A stretch of 64,000 nt of DNA from Filimonas sp. (GCA_017306865.1 JAFKHH010000012.1:248001-312000), one strand, 5' to 3'; numbered from the stretch's first letter, positions 53,335-63,095 are shown. A program made the numbers and translations. Notes: generated by a model from the sequence alone, not told the origin.

Positions 53335-55312
53335 AATAATTTAAAAGCTTGCTTACCGATTCTCCTAACCTCGCACTCGCCATAAAATTCTTTTCCAGTT
53401 CTATATTGAATGGTATCGGTGTATCCAGCGATGCACAGCGGATGATCGGAGCATCCAACAGTTCAAAACAGTTTTCTGTGATCCATGCGCTTATCTCGCC
53501 GCCTATACCACCAGTCAGCGTATCCTCATGTAACAACAATACCTTACCCGTACGGCGTACAGATTCTTTGATCGCATCATAGTCCAGTGGCAGCAACGTA
53601 CGCAAGTCCAGTATGTCTATTGATATATCTGTATGCTCTTTAGCAAAAGCCGTAGCCCAATGTACACCGGAGCCGTAAGTAATAATGCTGATATCCGATC
53701 CCTGCTGCACCAGCCGCGCCTTACCGATCGGTGTTTCATAATACCCCGCAGGCACCTCGCCACTTACACTTCTGTATAACGCCTTATGCTCAAAAAAGAT
53801 CACCGGGTTAGGATCATTGATAGCTGCAATGATCAGGCCCTTTGCATCAGCCGGAGTAGATGGATACACCACCTTCAAGCCCGGTGTATGCACAAACCAG
53901 GCTTCATTGCTTTGGCTATGGAATGGGCCTGCGCCTACACCACCGCCGGCAGGCATACGTATTACCACATCCGCATTTTGTCCCCAGCGGTAATAGATCT
54001 TTGCAAGGTTATTAATGATCTGGTTAAAGCCAACTGTAACGAAATCTGCAAACTGCATTTCCATTACACTTTTAAAGCCCTCCAGGCTTAGCCCCAATGC
54101 ACTGCCCACAATTGCACTCTCACACAGCGGCGTATTACGTACACGCGCTTTGCCAAACTCACTTACAAAACCCTCTGTTATCTTAAACGCACCACCGTAC
54201 TCCGCTATATCCTGTCCCATCAGTACCAGGTTGTCATGGCGCTGCATACTTTCGTGCAATCCATCCTTCAGTGCATCTATCAGTCGCTTCTCACTCACCA
54301 CGTCGCCTTCATATCCTATATATTGTTGCACATGCGGTGCATATACATCCTTCACCTCCTCCTTTGTGTCCGGCACAATTGCAGGTGCGCTGTATGCCAT
54401 TTGCAATTCCGTATCTATCTGTTTTTTCAGCTCATTCCTGATCTGGTCTATAGAGTCGCCGCCAATCACACCTATGCTCAGCAAGTAATGTTCATAATTC
54501 GTGATCGGGTCCCGCTGTTCCCATTCCTCAAACAACTCCTTCGGTACATACTTCACACCACTTGCCTCCTCATGCCCACGCATGCGAAACGTCATACACT
54601 CTACCAGGTAAGGCTTTTGATTTTCTACACAGTATTTACGTACGCCCTTTAGTGTATCAAACACCTCCAGTATATTATTACCATCTATGCGAATGCCCTC
54701 CATGCCATAGCCGATTGCCTTATCTACCAGGCGCTCGCATCGGTATTGCTCATTCACCGGCGTACTTAGGCCATAACCATTATTTTCTATCAGGAAGATC
54801 ACCGGTAAGTCCCATACAGCAGCCGTATTCAGCGCTTCGTGAAAATCTCCCTCACTCGTACCTCCGTCGCCGGAAAATGCAAGCGATGCTTTATTGTCTT
54901 GTCTTAATTTGTATGCGAGTGCGGCGCCATCTGCCAGCGCCAGTTGCGGGCCAAGGTGTGAGATCATCCCGCACACATAATGTTCTTTGCTGCCAAAGTG
55001 AAAACTTCTTTCGCGTCCCTTGCTATAACCATCCTTATTGCCCTGCCATTGCATAAACAGTTTGTGCAGCGGCATCTTGCGCGAGGTAAAAACACCCAGG
55101 TTACGGTGCAGCGGCATAATCCATTCATCCTGCTGCATAGCCAGCGTAGCACCTACGGCAATGGCTTCCTGCCCGATACCACTAAACCATTTGCTTATTT
55201 TTCCCTGGCGCAGCAGTACCAGCATTTTTTCTTCTATCAATCGTGGATATAACAGCTCCTTGTAGATCGAAACAAGCTCTTCGTCAGTCAGATTTTTTCT
55301 GTCAAAATTCAT
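53333..55312 (-). CDS. Thiamine-diphosphate-dependent 2-oxoacid dehydrogenase E1, alpha-beta fusion
   Basis: A 659-residue fusion of the alpha and beta E1 subunits of a branched-chain (2-oxoisovalerate) or pyruvate dehydrogenase complex. The alpha part (about 1-325) has the ThDP motif FSGDGGTSEGDFHEALNTAA ending in NNGYGLSTP and RGHEEASG. The beta part begins near 345 (LIDALKDGLHESMQ) and has VLMGQDIAEYGGAFKITEGF, RVRNTPLCESAIVGSALG and GKVLLLHEDTLTGGIGGEIS. The fused form is common in Bacteroidota. E2 and E3 are not in the window. I start at the ATG 55312 (MNFDRKNLTDEEL) rather than 55354. ThDP supply links it to thiL. Confidence 0.95.
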   Translation of the reverse strand: MNFDRKNLTDEELVSIYKELLYPRLIEEKMLVLLRQGKISKWFSGIGQEAIAVGATLAMQQDEWIMPLHRNLGVFTSRKMPLHKLFMQWQGNKDGYSKGRERSFHFGSKEHYVCGMISHLGPQLALADGAALAYKLRQDNKASLAFSGDGGTSEGDFHEALNTAAVWDLPVIFLIENNGYGLSTPVNEQYRCERLVDKAIGYGMEGIRIDGNNILEVFDTLKGVRKYCVENQKPYLVECMTFRMRGHEEASGVKYVPKELFEEWEQRDPITNYEHYLLSIGVIGGDSIDQIRNELKKQIDTELQMAYSAPAIVPDTKEEVKDVYAPHVQQYIGYEGDVVSEKRLIDALKDGLHESMQRHDNLVLMGQDIAEYGGAFKITEGFVSEFGKARVRNTPLCESAIVGSALGLSLEGFKSVMEMQFADFVTVGFNQIINNLAKIYYRWGQNADVVIRMPAGGGVGAGPFHSQSNEAWFVHTPGLKVVYPSTPADAKGLIIAAINDPNPVIFFEHKALYRSVSGEVPAGYYETPIGKARLVQQGSDISIITYGSGVHWATAFAKEHTDISIDILDLRTLLPLDYDAIKESVRRTGKVLLLHEDTLTGGIGGEISAWITENCFELLDAPIIRCASLDTPIPFNIELEKNFMASARLGESVSKLLNY

Positions 55313-55436
55313 AACATAGGCCCCTTGTCTTGCTAAGATAGGAATAAAGCCCAAGGAGTCGCGGTTTTCTGCTGTTTACAGTTATTTATGCGAATTTTTT
55401 TGGGGAACCCGGCAACAGTATTTCATAGCATCGTCT

Positions 55437-55694
55437 CTTGCGTCGCACATTTGTACGTTCCGTTCTTTATGCATCTCAGCATTCATCCTAGTCTCCGACT
55501 AGGATGCCCTGGCCCTTCGACTCCGTCGAAAATTTTTACTGGCGCAGGCCTCCCGGCCTGTGCTTACTTATTACTAAAGCATAATAACTAAAAGCGGACT
55601 ACCAGGGTTAAGATTAGTGACAACAAAGCACAGGCCGGGAGGCCTGCGCTAGTAAAGGCGAATGACGATATGTAGTACAAGAGTGCGACGCAAG
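55437..55694. repeat. Composite multi-stem palindromic element
   Basis: Outer arms 55437-55456 and 55675-55694 pair at 18 of 20 (CTTGCGTCGCAC). Inner arms 55535-55565 and 55626-55656 pair at 30 of 31 and contain GCAGGCCTCCCGGCCTG. Two small hairpins sit between them: CATCCTAGTC/GACTAGGATG (55484-55506) and TTCGAC/GTCGAA (55516-55530). The inner part is much richer in G and C than its surroundings. The 627-nt gap 55313-55939 shows no gene; the part after 55700 shows nothing I can name. Confidence 0.75.
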
Positions 55695-55939
55695 GATGCC
55701 GGGTATAGCGGTGCTGCTGACGCCCATCAAAAAAAATAGCCGGAGGATATTTTGTCGTTTTCACATCCCGGATGGGGCGTTATCGCTTCAGAAAAGGGAC
55801 GGGAACTGCTGAAAATTGAGGCTTGAAGTGGCAATGAAGTAGTGCCTGAAATGGCATTTAATGACATCACGCCTATTTTTACAATCTTGTTTGTCATTCA
55901 ATTTGCCATATTAATCTCTCGCATTAAATAAAACCCAAC

Positions 55940-57685
55940 ATGTCACACAACAGGTTTTTACGATTCGCTTTCTTATTAGTTGCATTAGCTGCCAGTTGTT
56001 ACCATCTTTCCGCACAAGGTTTTTTACGTGCCGATGGTCAGCGTATTGTAAATGAAAAAGGGGAAAATGTATTGCTCCGCGGCATTGGCCTTGGCGGCTG
56101 GATGTTGCAGGAAGGCTATATGCTGCACATAAATAAGGAAGGCCAGCAGCACCTGATCCGTAAAAAGATCGATTCCCTCATTGGCCCGGAAAAGACAAAA
56201 GAGTTTTATGATGCATGGCTTGCCAATAATACCCGCAAGACGGATATTGACTCCCTGAAAAAATGGGGTTTCAACTCAGTGCGCCTGCCTATGCACTTTG
56301 ACCTGTACACGTTACCTGTAGACCAGGAAAAAGACAGCACAAAAGATACCTGGCTAACGAAAGGGTTTGAAATGACCGATAAATTACTGGCATGGTGTAA
56401 AGCCAATAAAATATACCTGATTCTGGATCTGCACGCTGCACCGTCCGGTCAGGGCAACGATCTGAACATTTCTGATCGCGACGGCTCTAAACCCTCTTTA
56501 TGGCAAAGCTCGAATAGCCAGCGCAAAACGATCGCGCTTTGGAAAAAGCTGGCAGAGCGTTATGCAAACGAGCCGTGGATCGGTGGCTACGACATTATTA
56601 ACGAACCAAACTGGGGCTTTGATGACCCGGCAAATGATAGAAATGGCCTGAAGGAACAACACAATGCGCCTTTGAAAAAACTGATGGAAGACATTACAAC
56701 CGCTATCAGGCAGGTAGATAAAAAACATATAGTAATAATAGAAGGTAATGGCTGGGGTAATAATTACAATGGCATTTTACCAACATGGGATAATAATATG
56801 GTGTTGAGCTTTCACAAGTACTGGAACTACAACGATACAAACTCTATCCGCCACATCATAAACACAAGAACGAAATACAATGTGCCGGTTTGGGTAGGGG
56901 AAACGGGTGAAAACTCTAACGTATGGTACACAGAAGCTATACGCCTGATGGAAGATCATAACATTGGCTGGGCCTGGTGGCCTTTGAAAAAGCTGGGCAA
57001 CAATAACCCGCTGGAAGTAAAATCGAACCCGGACTATGATAAAGTAGCTGCTTATATAAATGGTGGCCCTAAGCCAGACGCTGCTACAGCTTATAAAGGA
57101 GTGATGACGCTGGCAAATGCACTGAAAACAGAGAACAACATTGTACACCGCGATGTGATCGATGCCATGTTCCGCCAGCCGCACAACGCTACTGCCATTC
57201 CATTTAAAAGCAATGTGATAACAAACAATACTGTTTTAAGTGCAGTAGACTATGACCTGGGTATAAATGGTGTGGCTTACTTTGATAAAGACACAGCAGA
57301 CTACCATGTGTCTAAGAACAACAGCCGCGGTGGCAATCGCGGACGTACTTACCGCAATGATGGAGTAGACATTACCAAAGATTCGCTGAATAATATATAT
57401 GTAATGAGTACGGAAGCCGGAGAGTGGTTACAATATACAGTAACGGTATCCAAAACCGGGAAGTATGCGATAGGCTTGACTACTGCAGCAAAGGCTGACG
57501 GCGGAAAAGCGGCCATCTCTCTCGATGGGGTAGCGGCAATAAATGACTTTGTCATACCGGCAGGCAATTGGGCTACACACACAGCCGGTAATATTGAGCT
57601 AAGTAAAGGCAGGCATGTGCTGCGTGTACAAATAGTAGAAGGCGGGTTTAACCTGAAGGACATTTCATTTACTGCAGCAAAGTAG
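55940..57685 (+). CDS. Secreted GH5-type glycoside hydrolase with C-terminal carbohydrate-binding domain
   Basis: A secreted 581-residue glycanase. The signal peptide (FLLVALAASCYHLSAQ) precedes a GH5 catalytic barrel (about 30-385): GENVLLRGIGLGGWMLQEGY, WGFNSVRLPMHFD, ILDLHAAPSGQGND, the acid/base Glu in GGYDIINEPNWGF (near 216) and the nucleophile Glu in PVWVGETGENSNVWY (near 322). The last 150 residues (YDLGINGVAYFDKDTADYH to the end, with GEWLQYTVTV) form a CBM6/35-like beta-sandwich. The substrate is likely a beta-glucan or mannan, not decided by sequence. The membrane regulator downstream may control it. Confidence 0.92.
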   Translation: MSHNRFLRFAFLLVALAASCYHLSAQGFLRADGQRIVNEKGENVLLRGIGLGGWMLQEGYMLHINKEGQQHLIRKKIDSLIGPEKTKEFYDAWLANNTRKTDIDSLKKWGFNSVRLPMHFDLYTLPVDQEKDSTKDTWLTKGFEMTDKLLAWCKANKIYLILDLHAAPSGQGNDLNISDRDGSKPSLWQSSNSQRKTIALWKKLAERYANEPWIGGYDIINEPNWGFDDPANDRNGLKEQHNAPLKKLMEDITTAIRQVDKKHIVIIEGNGWGNNYNGILPTWDNNMVLSFHKYWNYNDTNSIRHIINTRTKYNVPVWVGETGENSNVWYTEAIRLMEDHNIGWAWWPLKKLGNNNPLEVKSNPDYDKVAAYINGGPKPDAATAYKGVMTLANALKTENNIVHRDVIDAMFRQPHNATAIPFKSNVITNNTVLSAVDYDLGINGVAYFDKDTADYHVSKNNSRGGNRGRTYRNDGVDITKDSLNNIYVMSTEAGEWLQYTVTVSKTGKYAIGLTTAAKADGGKAAISLDGVAAINDFVIPAGNWATHTAGNIELSKGRHVLRVQIVEGGFNLKDISFTAAK

Positions 57686-57750
57686 CAGTTTGAAAATCCC
57701 GATACAACATAGGCAGTCGCAGTTTTTCGTAATACGCAATCGTCAGATTA

Positions 57751-57787
57751 TAAGTTGCCATGGGATTCATGGCAGCTTATTTTTTAT
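57751..57787 (+). terminator. Intrinsic terminator after the GH5 gene
   Basis: TAAGTTGCCATG (57751-57762) pairs with CATGGCAGCTTA (57768-57779), followed by TTTTTTATT. The remaining 57788-58074 contains only short frames in poor context; no promoter match is clear. Confidence 0.82.
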
Positions 57788-58074
57788 TACGGCTTATACG
57801 TTACCTGCTGTTATGCTCACCTGCCTTGTAAGATCAGTGGATTTTGCCGCCTTTGTAATACTTATGCATCTTTGCCTGAAAATTATGCTCAAATAACAGT
57901 GAAAATTGAAAATATAACTGAAGAAGGAATATTCACGCTATTGCTGCTGCGGATAAATGAAAAGTGATTATTGTTGTGACACGGGAAAGCAGCTTATTGA
58001 TTACTCTGTGGAACTATGTCTGACTGCCATTTTGAAAAGACAGGTTCCGGAATAAAACTTTGATTGTGTATTGC

Positions 58075-61056
58075 ATGAAGACGCGTCTCCTTATTGCTAT
58101 ATTACTCCTTACTGCCAATATTACGAACGCCCAGGAACAGACCATCGGGCTACCTTCTATTATTAATTATTCCAAGCAGGCTTATGAAGCCGGTAAACAA
58201 AACCGGTGTATCGGGCAAGATAAAAGAGGCCTTTTATATTTTGCCAACGATGATGGCCTACTCGTCTTTGACGGAACTTACTGGCGCACGTACACCCTGC
58301 CTAATAAAAGTATTGTCCGTACGCTGAAGGTGGAAGACGATCGTATATATGTAGGAGGGCAGCAAGAGTTTGGGTATTTTTCTTTTGCGAAGAACGGGCA
58401 ACTTGCTTACCAGTCGCTGAAGCCCCTGATACCACCAACGGAAAATGAGTTTACAGATGTATGGAACATAGAGCGGGCGGGTGATGATGTTTTTTTCCGT
58501 TCGAATAAGCGCGTGTTCCTGTATCACAATAACCAGGTTACTGCGTTTCAAAGCACCAACTGGTCATTCCTCGGCAAAGCAAAAAATAAAATAATCGCAC
58601 AGCAATTTGAGAATGGCCTTGTGTATTTTGAAAATGGTAAATGGATTCCCTTCCACGCCCCAGAACTTTTTAAAAGCTATGGTGTAGCAGCAAAGTCTAC
58701 AACAGATTACCAGGATGGTACCACACTTATCACCACGCTAAAAGCGGGATTCTTCCTGCTGGAAAATGACAGTATAAGAAAGTACGAAACGCCGGACATG
58801 AACATTATTGCTGCGCAAAATGTGTACTCCTCCTGTGTACTGGATGCCGGGCAAACGGTTATTGCAACCAACCTTGCAGGGTACTATATTATAAATAACG
58901 AAGGGAAAATTTTACGTCATATTACTAAACAGGACGGCCTGCAAAAGAACAACCTGTTATATGTATTTGCTGACAAAGAGAAAAACCTGTGGGTAGGCCT
59001 GGACAATGGGATAGACCTGGTACTGCACGATAATGCCATTCGCCACATACACCCCGACAATGAAAATAAAAGCCCTGGCTATACCGCAGCAGTGTATAAT
59101 GGGCAACTATACCTGGGTACATCTATAGGCGTATATAAAGCAAAACTGCAAAATGTAAACAGCCTTACCACCACTACAGAGCCCTTTAGTATAGTTGCAA
59201 ATAGTAAAGGACAGGTATGGGGCTTATCTGTTGTAAATGACAAACTCATTATATGCCATAACGAAGGTTCTTATACTATAGAAAATAATGTAGCTGTAAA
59301 GCTGGACCCCTCCACCGGCTTCTGGGCCTTTTATCCCATTGGTGATCAGAAACCGGCAAAGACTGTACTGGCAGGCACTTACAATGGTGTAAACCTATAC
59401 ACATTTGAAAATGGCAGATTCATAAATAACAGGATCCATAGCAATTTTGAATCAGCAAAGTTTATTGGGATCTCCGGCAACACCATATGGAGCGCACACC
59501 CGTATAAGGGAATCTACAGGGTTATCATTGACAAAAATGGAAACCTGCAAAACATCCCTTACAACGATAAGAATAAGATCCTTTCAGAAAATCACAACCA
59601 TGCCTTTTCTATACAAAACAAGATCATTCTTACCACAGACAAAGGCATCTTTGAATATGATGAAAGCCTGGGCGACTTTAAGCCGTCTCCATTCTTCAGG
59701 GCTGTGTTTGGTAACGGCACCGTATCTTATCTGAAAGAAGATGCTTCCGGTAATATCTGGTTTATACAAGATAAAAAACCGGGAGTAATAGACGTTTCCA
59801 ATCCTACAAAGCCCGTTATTAACTACATACCGGAGCTGAATAATATTGTAATGAGTAATGGGGATGAGTTCATTTACCCGCTCAATAACCACAACATTCT
59901 TATAGCAGCAGAAGAAGGCTTTTATAATGTGGATTATGAACGGTACAGGCAAAACCATCACGCCGTAGGCATCTTCTTCCGTACCATTACTGCCTTCAAT
60001 CAGCGGGATAGTGTATTGTTTGGAGGGTATCTTGTTGCTGGCAACAATAGCTATTCTGAAAATTATACATTAGAAAAAAATATTGGTTACAAATGGAACT
60101 CTGTGCATTTTGAGTTTTCATCCCCGCTATATGGTGGCGTTGCAGAGTATAGCACCAGGCTCAAAGGGTTTGAAAAAGAGTGGTCTGCCTGGTCCAGGAA
60201 AGCAGAAAAGGGATACACCAATTTGCCCGCAGGTAATTATGTGTTTGAAATAAAAGCGAGGGATAACCTTGGCAATGTATCACCTGTCAGCACATTCACA
60301 TTCGTTATTTTGCCACCGTGGTACAGGACATTAATCGCTTATTTTATTTATGGGTTATTGATCATAACAGTGATCTATCTCTTTTATAAACGCCAGCAGA
60401 AAAAATACTTATTGCAGCAGCAGGTAAAATTGCGCAAACAACAGGAAAAATTCCAGGAAGAACAAAAGCAATTGCAATATCAACACCAGGTTGAAATAGA
60501 GAAAAGCGAAAAAGAGATCATACAACTGAAAAACGAAAAATTATTGGCTGAGGTAGAGTATAAAAATACCGAGCTGGCCTCTAATACCATGAATCTCTTG
60601 CAGAAGCGGGAACTGTTTAGCAAGATTAAAGAAGAACTAGGCAACCTGCATTTGAAAGACATGCCGGATGCAGAAAAAGAAAATAAAAGCATTCGTAAGA
60701 TCATCAAGATGATCAATGATCAGTTAGATATAAATGACGACTGGGATAAATTTGCAGGTTACTTTGATAAGGTGAATAATGACTTCCTGAAAAACCTGAA
60801 AGATGCATACCCGGTGCTAACAGTCACTGATCTGAAACTATGTGCCTATTTGCGTATTAATCTTTCATCTAAAGAAATAGCCAGCCTGTTAAATATCTCT
60901 ATCCGCGGAGTAGAAACAAGCCGCTATCGCCTGCGTAAAAAATTGGACATTCCAAATGAGATCACCTTGTTTGACTTCCTGGTATCCATAGGTGGGGGAC
61001 AGCCGCCTGCAGCAGGAAAATCGCCTGTAGAGGGAGAAAGCGAAGAAATAATATAA
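58075..61056 (+). CDS. One-component membrane regulator: beta-propeller, Y_Y_Y domain, TM helix, LuxR-type HTH
   Basis: A 993-residue transmembrane regulator. A signal peptide (LLIAILLLTANITNAQ) and two periplasmic seven-bladed propellers (about 20-650, blades such as DKRGLLYFANDDGLLVFDG and DKEKNLWVGLDNGIDLVL) are followed by a triple-tyrosine domain (about 670-740, AEYSTRLKGFEKEWSAWSRK). A single membrane helix lies near 750-770 (LIAYFIYGLLIITVIYLFY), then a long coiled coil (about 775-850). The C-terminal LuxR-type HTH is near 915-970 (LSSKEIASLLNISIRGVETS). There is no histidine kinase or receiver, so signal passes directly from sugar-sensing propeller to DNA binding. It probably regulates the GH5 gene or a distant polysaccharide locus. 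Confidence 0.92.
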   Translation: MKTRLLIAILLLTANITNAQEQTIGLPSIINYSKQAYEAGKQNRCIGQDKRGLLYFANDDGLLVFDGTYWRTYTLPNKSIVRTLKVEDDRIYVGGQQEFGYFSFAKNGQLAYQSLKPLIPPTENEFTDVWNIERAGDDVFFRSNKRVFLYHNNQVTAFQSTNWSFLGKAKNKIIAQQFENGLVYFENGKWIPFHAPELFKSYGVAAKSTTDYQDGTTLITTLKAGFFLLENDSIRKYETPDMNIIAAQNVYSSCVLDAGQTVIATNLAGYYIINNEGKILRHITKQDGLQKNNLLYVFADKEKNLWVGLDNGIDLVLHDNAIRHIHPDNENKSPGYTAAVYNGQLYLGTSIGVYKAKLQNVNSLTTTTEPFSIVANSKGQVWGLSVVNDKLIICHNEGSYTIENNVAVKLDPSTGFWAFYPIGDQKPAKTVLAGTYNGVNLYTFENGRFINNRIHSNFESAKFIGISGNTIWSAHPYKGIYRVIIDKNGNLQNIPYNDKNKILSENHNHAFSIQNKIILTTDKGIFEYDESLGDFKPSPFFRAVFGNGTVSYLKEDASGNIWFIQDKKPGVIDVSNPTKPVINYIPELNNIVMSNGDEFIYPLNNHNILIAAEEGFYNVDYERYRQNHHAVGIFFRTITAFNQRDSVLFGGYLVAGNNSYSENYTLEKNIGYKWNSVHFEFSSPLYGGVAEYSTRLKGFEKEWSAWSRKAEKGYTNLPAGNYVFEIKARDNLGNVSPVSTFTFVILPPWYRTLIAYFIYGLLIITVIYLFYKRQQKKYLLQQQVKLRKQQEKFQEEQKQLQYQHQVEIEKSEKEIIQLKNEKLLAEVEYKNTELASNTMNLLQKRELFSKIKEELGNLHLKDMPDAEKENKSIRKIIKMINDQLDINDDWDKFAGYFDKVNNDFLKNLKDAYPVLTVTDLKLCAYLRINLSSKEIASLLNISIRGVETSRYRLRKKLDIPNEITLFDFLVSIGGGQPPAAGKSPVEGESEEII

Positions 61057-61345
61057 AATTTCCTTAAGCGTAAATTAAGATATAAGGGGACGTGTTTTTG
61101 TTTTTGGAAAGTTCTCTATATTTATGCTTTACGACCAACTGTTTTTCTATACGAAAAGGATTCACATTCTTTAGTGGAGTGGAATGCCCTGCAAAAAATG
61201 CTGCAAAGGGGTAAGCCGCCATCTATAGCGAAAGACATTGTAATAGCCCAATTATTAATCTGATAGGAAGTTTCGAATAAAAAACTGTTGAGTCTGAAAA
61301 TGAGCCACTGGTTCATAAGTTATTGCATACCACAAACGAAAGTAT
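61057..61345. other. Intergenic stretch without supported feature
   Basis: 289 nt. TATATTTA near 61118-61125 resembles a -7 box, but its spacing to the next gene (about 220 nt) is long. A 64-codon minus-strand frame has no start context or familiar composition. I see no terminator for the regulator gene. Confidence 0.4.
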
Positions 61346-61792
61346 ATGTCAAAATCTCAGATTGCGGGCAAGTGGGCTGGTCAACTGACCTACGCGAAAG
61401 ACTATCCTGAAGAATACAGGAGCAAGATATTTTCATTTTCGTTGGATCTGTCTTGTTGTGAAGATGCGGTTAAAGGGCTTTGTGAAGATGAGTTTACCAA
61501 TTCACTGGCGCTAAACCCGGCAACCATTGATGGTTTTTTCAAAAACGATAGCATCTACTTTATAAAGCGTTACCCATGCCTTATAATGATGGATGAAGAC
61601 AATCTTACCAAAGCATTTCCGACAGAGCCATCCGTAGGCATACAGTACAGAGGCCGTCTTGTACAGCGTTTGTTTTCCAAGAAAAAATATTTCAAAGGCC
61701 ATTGGGATATTTCCGGCTCCTATATGGATGAGAACGGGAATAAAAAGTATTATCGCTCCGGAGGTGACTGGGAGATGAGAAAAGTAGATTAA
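61346..61792 (+). CDS. Hypothetical protein, possibly lipocalin-like
   Basis: I do not recognise this 148-residue cytoplasmic protein. It opens with QIAGKWAGQLTYAKDYPEEY and ends with GHWDISGSYMDENGNKKYYRSGGDWEM. The GxW near the start and alternating strands through the chain recall small calycin/lipocalin-like beta barrels. A cysteine cluster (LSCCEDAVKGLCED) is in the first third. It has no signal peptide. It is convergent with the methyltransferase-like gene; nothing suggests an operon. Confidence 0.7.
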   Translation: MSKSQIAGKWAGQLTYAKDYPEEYRSKIFSFSLDLSCCEDAVKGLCEDEFTNSLALNPATIDGFFKNDSIYFIKRYPCLIMMDEDNLTKAFPTEPSVGIQYRGRLVQRLFSKKKYFKGHWDISGSYMDENGNKKYYRSGGDWEMRKVD

Positions 61793-61818
61793 GCCTTATT
61801 ATAAATACATGATAATAC

Positions 61819-61858
61819 AAAGAGCGCCTGCTTCAACTGAAGCAGGCGCTCTTTTATG
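61819..61858. terminator. Bidirectional terminator between convergent genes
   Basis: AAAGAGCGCCTGCTTC (61819-61834), AACT loop, GAAGCAGGCGCTCTTT (61839-61854) and TTATG. Serves the plus-strand hypothetical gene and the minus-strand methyltransferase-like gene. Confidence 0.88.
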
Positions 61859-61877
61859 TTAATGAAAGATAGAACTA

Positions 61878-62849
61878 TTACAACCACTTATGCTCAAACA
61901 CAGGGTCTTCTCCCCGGCGGTATTTGAATGAAAGCGAACGGCCTTCATTCCCCGGAATGTCCGTGATCCGTACCGGGAGGTTCAGGCTACTTTCATTCAT
62001 ACCTAACTGTTCCGTATCGAATGTGGTGATCTGTGTTAGAAGAGATAAATGAGTAAAGCTCCCTGCATCGGAAGGGATTGTCACAACAGTTTCTTCATGA
62101 GGCTTAAAGGAAGCCCTTCCGATAGAATAGATATTCTCCAGCAATAAACGTTCAGGTTTTTGGGATGTGGTCAGATATTCCATTTCCTGCCGGTAGCTGA
62201 GCAACTGCGCACTTATAGTAATATCCTCAGGAACAAACAACGCTTTTTCCTCCAGTTGTGGTACCAGGTTCAGCATTATGTCAACTTGCGGTTCCTTGCG
62301 AAGCGCATTCAACATCGTCTCAGATATAATAAGATGCGTTGTATGATCAGTAGGTAATTGATAAGTAGTTGCGTCGGTACAGATATACTCAGCTACATAG
62401 TCACTCAGCCCTAGCGCAGTGTACATCTGCTCAACTGCTGTTAAGGATACAGCATTTACATCCAGCAGGTGAAACCTGATCTCATTGCTCGAAAATAGCC
62501 TGGTAAAAGAGGTGAGCAAGGTTGCATAAGGGCCGCAACCTGCATATAAGATATGAAGCTGTTCACCCGGAAAATCTTTTTTTAACTGCAATATTGCCTT
62601 ATAGATACCGCGAATAAAGGTGCGTGTACGCTGATGCTCCAACAAACAATGAGCGGCCCGGATCGGAGAAACTGCTTTGCCGGAAGGCAGCATAATATTT
62701 TCGTCCGTTATGTCGCCAGCCTTTATTCCCGTGCATGTAGCATATAACACGTGCAGTTCTGCTAAAACGATCGTCAGTTCTTTAAAATCAAGCTCATTGA
62801 AAAGGAAAGCACTGTTTGCGCGGTCTAAAATGGAAGAAGGGTCTTGCAT
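61878..62849 (-). CDS. Putative class I SAM-dependent methyltransferase
   Basis: A 323-residue cytoplasmic protein. The Rossmann-fold SAM site is readable: LHILYAGCGPYATLLTSF as motif I (near residue 115), IRFHLLDVNAVSLTAVEQM with the acidic residue of motif II, then CTDATTYQLPTDH and LIISETMLNALRKEP. The SETMLNALRKEP segment is reminiscent of the double-E loop of protein-arginine-type methyltransferases, with PEDITISAQL following as in their barrel domain, but the substrate is not known. I start at the ATG 62849; the frame up to 62915 adds a hydrophobic stretch that looks non-coding. A terminator hairpin lies just upstream. Confidence 0.7.
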   Translation of the reverse strand: MQDPSSILDRANSAFLFNELDFKELTIVLAELHVLYATCTGIKAGDITDENIMLPSGKAVSPIRAAHCLLEHQRTRTFIRGIYKAILQLKKDFPGEQLHILYAGCGPYATLLTSFTRLFSSNEIRFHLLDVNAVSLTAVEQMYTALGLSDYVAEYICTDATTYQLPTDHTTHLIISETMLNALRKEPQVDIMLNLVPQLEEKALFVPEDITISAQLLSYRQEMEYLTTSQKPERLLLENIYSIGRASFKPHEETVVTIPSDAGSFTHLSLLTQITTFDTEQLGMNESSLNLPVRITDIPGNEGRSLSFKYRRGEDPVFEHKWL

Positions 62850-62917
62850 GCAATTTATTTTAAGGGTCTGTTTTAGTAATCTTAATAAAAATACAAGCTC
62901 TACAGTCCAAAACAAAA

Positions 62918-62943
62918 AAAGCCAATCAAAATTGATTGGCTTT
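62918..62943 (-). terminator. Terminator copy behind the decayed tRNA
   Basis: GCCAATCA (62921-62928), AAAT loop, TGATTGGC (62933-62940), flanked by A and T runs. Same sequence as the terminator at 63070-63095; part of a 59-nt direct repeat. Confidence 0.85.
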
Positions 62944-62946
62944 AAG

Positions 62947-63022
62947 TGGACCCACCTGGGCTTGAACGGGATTCTCCCGATTTATAAATCGGGATGCTCA
63001 AAACCTGCTGAGTTATAGGATC
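62947..63022 (-). pseudogene. Decayed tRNA copy (anticodon loop position reads UAU)
   Basis: The 3' third (T-loop to discriminator, then the terminator) is nearly identical to the intact tRNA at 63100-63173. The 5' part has decayed: the acceptor reads GATCCTA against TGGGTCC with mismatches at pairs 2 and 3, the D-stem has an A-C mismatch at pair 10-25, and the T-stem 5' strand is altered. The anticodon arm (62975-62994) has become a perfect 20-nt palindrome, TCCCGATTTA and its complement, giving UAU where the intact gene has CAU. Most likely not functional. Confidence 0.75.
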
Positions 63023-63069
63023 ATGTCATTACATTTCAAAAAAGTCATCTATAGAATTGATAAAACAAA

Positions 63070-63095
63070 AAAGCCAATCAAAATTGATTGGCTTT
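63070..63095 (-). terminator. Terminator of the tRNA gene
   Basis: GCCAATCA (63073-63080), AAAT loop, TGATTGGC (63085-63092); on the minus strand it is followed by TTTTTTG just 5 nt after the tRNA 3' end region. Confidence 0.88.

Noticed and set aside
57755-57967. 70-codon frame downstream of the GH5 gene
   Set aside because: It begins inside the terminator hairpin and overlaps another equally poor frame.
61122-61316. 64-codon minus-strand frame between the regulator and hypothetical gene
   Set aside because: No start context, odd composition and no relation to any protein I recognise.
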